DNA of 64,000 nt from Xenorhabdus thuongxuanensis (GTDB lineage Bacteria > Pseudomonadota > Gammaproteobacteria > Enterobacterales > Enterobacteriaceae), in contig NZ_MKGR01000009.1 of assembly GCF_001908095.1 (NCBI RefSeq), positions 1-64,000 on the forward strand, read 5' to 3'. Within the stretch, counting starts at the first letter, position 1. Every line of letters starts with the position of its first letter. The notes beneath the pieces were generated by a model. It did not search any database. It worked only from the letters and a program-made list of their open reading frames with translations, and was not told the origin of the DNA. Made by a program: the position numbers and the translations under genes. Below, piece by piece: positions 59,822 to 64,000 of the stretch.

Positions 59822-60053
59822 ATAATGATGGCGGGACAGTAACTTTTTTACCATCCCGCCAGTGAAGAGCCTTCATGCTATTCAATGAACATGTAGGTGG
59901 TGCCTCACTCCACGTGTCGCCCTGTGTTTGATAAAGCCCGAAGGCGAATATCATTAAGTTGGACGGTAGGCACCTTACTTTGGCGTCATTCTGAGCTTTA
60001 TGTGGATGTTCCCACCTCATTGCGGGCCGACATAAAAAGATGAATGAGCAACT
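59822..60053 (-). ncRNA. glmY: small regulatory RNA GlmY
   Basis: Read on the minus strand it starts AGTTGCTCATTCATC, close to the 5' end of E. coli GlmY/GlmZ. A first stem (TTTATGT with ACATAAA), AGAATGACGC, the strand GGTGCCTACCGTCC, and GTGGAGTGAGGCACC (which pairs with it) follow the GlmZ/GlmY fold. A final hairpin GGCGGGA/TCCCGCC lies at 59830-59860. Its place upstream of glrK marks it as GlmY and not GlmZ. GlmY protects GlmZ from RapZ-led decay and so raises GlmS and amino-sugar synthesis. A 67-codon frame inside is not a gene. Confidence 0.8.
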
Positions 60054-60063
60054 GCTCCATATT

Positions 60064-60080
60064 ATGCATATTACATGCCA
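60064..60080 (-). promoter_or_regulatory. glmY: sigma54 promoter of glmY, overlapping a sigma70 -10
   Basis: TGGCATGTAATATGCAT has the GG and GC pairs exactly 10 bases apart (minus strand, 60079-60078 and 60067-60066), fitting -24/-12. It puts the start at about 60053. A CATAAT -10 at 60066-60061 overlaps it, as the E. coli glmY promoter pair does. Confidence 0.8.
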
Positions 60081-60184
60081 ATTTGCAAAATTATTTCTAA
60101 CTAATTGATATAATGGTAAATAAATAAAAATGTATATTTACTGCATTTTCTTATCGGTATTTCTTCATATTTGATACGTATTAG

Positions 60185-60202
60185 TGTCGCTTATTTATGA
60201 CA
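60185..60202. promoter_or_regulatory. GlrR activator site 1 (TGTC-N10-GACA)
   Basis: TGTC and GACA flank exactly 10 bases, about 130-150 bases upstream of the GlmY start. This matches the GlrR binding motif of E. coli. Confidence 0.75.
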
Positions 60203-60247
60203 TATTACTCTCAAAAAATATTTTTCAATTTATATCAAATAATTAAG

Positions 60248-60265
60248 CGTCTCTTTTTTGAGACA
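60248..60265. promoter_or_regulatory. GlrR activator site 2 (CGTC-N10-GACA)
   Basis: CGTC and GACA flank 10 bases and differ from the motif at one position only. Confidence 0.65.
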
Positions 60266-60279
60266 TTATAAAACGCCAC

Positions 60280-60297
60280 TGTCGCAATATGGAGACA
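60280..60297. promoter_or_regulatory. GlrR activator site 3 (TGTC-N10-GACA)
   Basis: TGTC and GACA flank exactly 10 bases. The distal position matches the three-site layout of E. coli glmY. Confidence 0.75.
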
Positions 60298-60340
60298 CTG
60301 CCAGAAAAAATGATGAATAACACCAAAGCGTCAGATAAAA

Positions 60341-60370
60341 AATAAAGACCCTGATGCATTTTCAGGGCCT
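60341..60370 (-). terminator. purL: purL terminator
   Basis: AGGCCCTGA and TCAGGGTCT pair on the minus strand, followed by TTATTTTTT. Confidence 0.85.
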
Positions 60371-60376
60371 TTTCTA

Positions 60377-63300
60377 TTAACCTAACTGTTTACGTGCATT
60401 ACGGAAAATACGCATCCACGGGCTATCCTCTCCCCATTCTTTAGGATGCCAAGAGTTGCTAACAGTGCGGAATACCCTTTCAGGATGAGGCATCATTACC
60501 GTGACTCTTCCGTCAAGGCTGGTCACAGAAGTAATACCGTTCACAGAACCATTTGGGTTCGCTGGATAGTTTTCTGTCACTGAACCGTAGTTATCCACAA
60601 AACGCAATGCAACCTGCTGATGTTTTTCAAGCTCCATCAAACTCAGGTTGTTTCTAAACTCCACCTGTCCTTCACCATGAGCTACTGCGATCGGTAAGCG
60701 AGAACCTGCCATATCTTTCAGGAACAGTGAAGGGCTGTTTGTCACTTCCACTAAGCTAAAACGGGCTTCATAGCGTTCTGAACGGTTACGGACAAAACGT
60801 GGCCAGTGTTCTGTGCCAGGGATCAATTCATGCAGATTAGATATCATCTGACAACCATTACACACACCAAGTGTTAAGGTATCTGGTCTTGCGAAGAAAC
60901 TCGCAAAATCATCACGTACCCGTGAATTAAACAGAATGGATTTCGCCCAACCTTCACCCGCGCCAAGCACATCCCCATAGGAGAAGCCGCCACAAGCAAC
61001 TAATGTTTGGAATTGATCTAATGTGATCCGACCCTCCAATAAGTCACTCATATGAACATCTACCGCCTCAAAGCCTGCTCGGTGAAATGCTGCCGCCATC
61101 TCAACATGAGAGTTAACTCCCTGTTCACGCAATACAGCAACGCGCGGACGCACTTGTTTTGCAATATAGCAGGCTGCAATATCTTCCGCGGGGTCGAAAG
61201 TTAATTTCACATTCAAGCCAGGATCATTCACATCCTGTTTTGCCTGATGTTCTTGATCTGCGCACTCAGGGTTATCACGCAGACGCTGCATTTGCCACGT
61301 TGTTTTTGCCCACCATAAGCGCAATGTGCTGCGCTTCTGACGATAAACTTCCATATTGCCACTGGAAATCACAAAATCATCGCCCGCCTGGGCCTTACCC
61401 AGATAGTGCACACATTCATTTAATCCATAATCTGCCAACAGGTTTTCAATTTGCTCTCTGTCAGTTTCACGAATTTGAATTACCGCACCTAGTTCTTCAT
61501 TAAATAATGCGGCCAAGATATCTTCATCAAATGCACTGATATCGGCATACAAGCCGCAATGGCCTGCAAAAGCCATTTCAGCTAATGTTACCAATAGCCC
61601 ACCATCTGAACGGTCATGGTAAGCCAGCAATTTTTGTTCTGAAATCAAATGTTGGATCGCATTAAAGAAACCCGCTAATTGCTCAACGCTGCGAACATCT
61701 GCGGTTTTATCCCCAAGTTGGCGATAAACTTGAGCTAATGCCGTTCCACCCAGCGCATTTTGCCCTTTACCCAGATCGATCAGCAACAACGCATTATCAT
61801 CTTCAGTAGATAATTCTGGTGTCACAGTACAGCGCACATCTTCTACCCGAGCAAACGCACTGATAGCCAATGAAAGTGGTGAAGTCATTTCACGCACTTC
61901 CCCATTTTGACTCCAGCGGGTTTTCATCGACATCGAATCCTTACCAACTGGAATGGTCAATCCCAATGCCGGGCACAACTCCTCACCCACAGCCTTAACC
62001 GCGGCATACAAACCTGCATCTTCACCAGCATGGCCTGATGCCGACATCCAGTTAGCTGATAGCTTCACTCGTTTCAGATCCTGTACATAGGCAGAAGCGA
62101 TATTGGTCAGTGCTTCACCCACAGCCATACGCGCCGATGCCGCAAAATCCAATAATGCAATCGGCGCTCGCTCACCCATTGACATGGCTTCACCATAATA
62201 GCTGTCCAAACTGGCAGTGGTAACAGCACAATCTGCAACTGGAATTTGCCAAGGGCCAACCATTTGGTCACGGGCAACCATACCGGTTATGGAGCGATCT
62301 CCAATCGTAATCAGGAATGTTTTTTCCGCCACGGCAGGCAAATGCAAGACACGTTTTACCGCTTCTGCCAGCTCAATGCCCTTGCGATCCAAACTTTGCC
62401 CTTGAGCTTGCAAAACCTGCACATTTTTTAGCATCTTTGGCGTCTTACCGAGCAAGACATCCAGCGGCATATCGATTGGCTGATTATCAAAATGGTTGTC
62501 ATTCATCAGCAAATGTCGCTCTTCCGTTGCTTCCCCAACCACAGCATAAGGAGCACGTTCACGACGGCATATGTCTTCAAACAGGGCTAACTGCTCTGGT
62601 GCTACCGCCAAAACATAACGTTCCTGGGATTCATTGCACCATAACTGCAATGGACTCATGCCAGGTTCATCATTAAGAATATTGCGTAATTCAAAACGCC
62701 CGCCTCGACCGCCATCACTGACCAATTCAGGCATGGCATTTGACAAACCACCAGCTCCGACATCATGGATAAATACAATCGGATTTTTATCCCCCAATTG
62801 CCAACAACTGTCGATAACTTCCTGACAACGGCGCTCCATCTCCGCATTGTCACGCTGCACAGAGGCAAAATCCAAGTCAGCATCAGACTGACCAGATGTC
62901 ATTGAAGATGCCGCACCGCCCCCTAAACCAATATTCATGCTTGGTCCGCCCAACACAATCAATTTTGCGCCGACCGGAATATCCCCTTTCTGAATATGTT
63001 CTTCACGGATATTCCCGATCCCGCCAGCCAACATGATGGGTTTGTGATAACCACGCAATTCTGTACCGTTATGAGAACAGATTTTTTCTTCATAGGTTCT
63101 GAAATACCCTAGCAATGCCGGACGCCCAAATTCATTATTAAACGCTGCGCCTCCTAATGGGCCTTCCAGCATGATGTCCAACGCACTGACAATGCGATCA
63201 GGTTTACCAAAATCCTCTTCCCACGGCTGTTCAAACCCGGGAATTCTCAAGTTTGAAACCGAAAAACCGACCAGCCCAGCTTTCGGTTTGGCTCCCCGTC

Positions 63301-64000
63301 CGGTTGCACCTTCATCACGAATTTCGCCACCTGACCCCGTTGCTGCACCAGGCCAAGGTGAAATTGCGGTTGGATGGTTATGAGTTTCCACTTTCATTAA
63401 AATATGAGCAGGCTCTTGATGGTAGTCATAAACACCAGTTATAGAGTCAGGGAAAAAGCGGCCAACATGAGAACCCTCCATAACCGCCGCGTTATCTTTA
63501 TAAGCAGAAAGCACGTAATCCGGCGTTTGTTCAAACGTGTTTTTGATCATTTTGAACAAAGACTTGGGTTGGGTCTGACCATCAATAACCCAATCTGCAT
63601 TGAATATTTTGTGGCGACAATGCTCAGAATTTGCCTGTGCAAACATATACAGCTCAACATCCGTTGGATTGCGTCCCAACGCCTTAAAAGCTCTCATCAA
63701 ATAATCAATTTCATCTGTAGCCAGAGCCAGCCCTAGTTCAATATTTGCCGATTCCAGTGCTGCCCGTCCCGATTGCAAGATATCAATCTGTTTTAACGGC
63801 GCAGGTTGCTGATGAGAAAACAGGGCTTCGGCTTGTTCAAACTGAGTGAACACACTTTCCATCATGCGATCATGCAGTAATGCTGACAACGTTTGCCAGT
63901 GCCCATCATCCATACCAATACTCTGAATATAATAGGCAATCCCCCTTTCTAAACGGACAATCTGGTTCAGTCCACAATTGTGGACAATGTCTGTCGCTTT
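60377..64000 (-). CDS. purL: phosphoribosylformylglycinamidine synthase (5' end beyond the window)
   Basis: This enzyme makes FGAM in purine synthesis, fusing synthetase and glutaminase in one chain. The frame is open to the right edge: codons upstream of the internal ATG at 63913 read [21 protein letters not shown], as in E. coli PurL near residue 95. So about 90 N-terminal residues are missing from view. ATP-binding segments include [42 protein letters not shown] and [17 protein letters not shown]. The C-terminal glutaminase has its Cys in [15 protein letters not shown], with the His in [10 protein letters not shown]. The terminator is clear; the promoter is outside. Confidence 0.98.
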   Translation of the reverse strand, partial: KATDIVHNCGLNQIVRLERGIAYYIQSIGMDDGHWQTLSALLHDRMMESVFTQFEQAEALFSHQQPAPLKQIDILQSGRAALESANIELGLALATDEIDYLMRAFKALGRNPTDVELYMFAQANSEHCRHKIFNADWVIDGQTQPKSLFKMIKNTFEQTPDYVLSAYKDNAAVMEGSHVGRFFPDSITGVYDYHQEPAHILMKVETHNHPTAISPWPGAATGSGGEIRDEGATGRGAKPKAGLVGFSVSNLRIPGFEQPWEEDFGKPDRIVSALDIMLEGPLGGAAFNNEFGRPALLGYFRTYEEKICSHNGTELRGYHKPIMLAGGIGNIREEHIQKGDIPVGAKLIVLGGPSMNIGLGGGAASSMTSGQSDADLDFASVQRDNAEMERRCQEVIDSCWQLGDKNPIVFIHDVGAGGLSNAMPELVSDGGRGGRFELRNILNDEPGMSPLQLWCNESQERYVLAVAPEQLALFEDICRRERAPYAVVGEATEERHLLMNDNHFDNQPIDMPLDVLLGKTPKMLKNVQVLQAQGQSLDRKGIELAEAVKRVLHLPAVAEKTFLITIGDRSITGMVARDQMVGPWQIPVADCAVTTASLDSYYGEAMSMGERAPIALLDFAASARMAVGEALTNIASAYVQDLKRVKLSANWMSASGHAGEDAGLYAAVKAVGEELCPALGLTIPVGKDSMSMKTRWSQNGEVREMTSPLSLAISAFARVEDVRCTVTPELSTEDDNALLLIDLGKGQNALGGTALAQVYRQLGDKTADVRSVEQLAGFFNAIQHLISEQKLLAYHDRSDGGLLVTLAEMAFAGHCGLYADISAFDEDILAALFNEELGAVIQIRETDREQIENLLADYGLNECVHYLGKAQAGDDFVISSGNMEVYRQKRSTLRLWWAKTTWQMQRLRDNPECADQEHQAKQDVNDPGLNVKLTFDPAEDIAACYIAKQVRPRVAVLREQGVNSHVEMAAAFHRAGFEAVDVHMSDLLEGRITLDQFQTLVACGGFSYGDVLGAGEGWAKSILFNSRVRDDFASFFARPDTLTLGVCNGCQMISNLHELIPGTEHWPRFVRNRSERYEARFSLVEVTNSPSLFLKDMAGSRLPIAVAHGEGQVEFRNNLSLMELEKHQQVALRFVDNYGSVTENYPANPNGSVNGITSVTSLDGRVTVMMPHPERVFRTVSNSWHPKEWGEDSPWMRIFRNARKQLG

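Noticed and set aside
59817..60020. A 67-codon minus-strand frame upstream of glrK
   Set aside because: It lies within the GlmY RNA. The conserved stems and 5' end explain the sequence better than coding does.

Overview
The window is a stretch of enterobacterial chromosome that carries one end of a P2-like prophage or phage-tail (R-type tailocin) locus. The AT-rich housekeeping genes, the paired protealysin-type metalloproteases, the Hmp/GlyA, Isc, GlrKR and Cys gene orders and the P2-like tail block together point to Morganellaceae, most likely Xenorhabdus (Photorhabdus is the alternative). The genus is inferred from gene content and was not tested by any search.

Region 1 (1-9950), phage tail locus. 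A silent tail-fibre 3' cassette with its assembly chaperone (minus strand) ends at a dix/gix-type crossover site, followed by a serine DNA invertase (plus). Next come gpU, the tape measure gpT, the frameshifted gpE+E', tube FII and sheath FI, all on the minus strand. gpD and the activator Ogr follow on the plus strand. Relative to the P2 order G-FI-FII-E-T-U-D-ogr, the FI-to-U block is inverted. The gap between FI and D carries a TGT-N12-ACA palindrome of the Ogr-binding type. A zinc-ribbon membrane protein of unknown role closes the locus next to zipA. No capsid, portal, lysis or integrase gene lies in the window, so phage and tailocin cannot be told apart here.

Region 2 (9951-24217): zipA, then cysZ and cysK, then the PTS operon ptsH-ptsI-crr. 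A decayed 3-hydroxyacyl-CoA dehydrogenase gene and a GNAT gene follow, and then the sulfate/thiosulfate operon cysP-T-W-A-M on the minus strand. After it come the lipoprotein gene yfeY, a small unknown gene behind a perfect 20-bp tandem repeat, and ypeA.

Region 3 (24346-28332): hemF, then two complete protealysin-like M4 metalloproteases and a third copy reduced to its propeptide.

Region 4 (28564-40356): der, bamB, yfgM, hisS, ispG, rodZ, a short pilW and rlmN form a colinear minus-strand series, followed by ndk. A small accessory patch holds a secreted 107-residue protein and a Cro-like regulator paired with a DUF2975 membrane protein. Next is a gene for the C-terminal domain of SseB only.

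Region 5 (40457-50832): pepB and the complete iscRSUA-hscBA-fdx-iscX iron-sulfur operon, with two IscR-type operators upstream of iscR; then trmJ, suhB and an HcaT-like transporter.

Region 6 (50920-64000): glyA and hmp diverge around a PurR box and an NsrR-type operator. glnB and a two-domain glutamine-dependent nadE come next. The glrK-qseG-glrR operon follows, preceded by an sRNA recognisable as GlmY with a sigma54 promoter and three GlrR-type sites. purL runs off the right edge.
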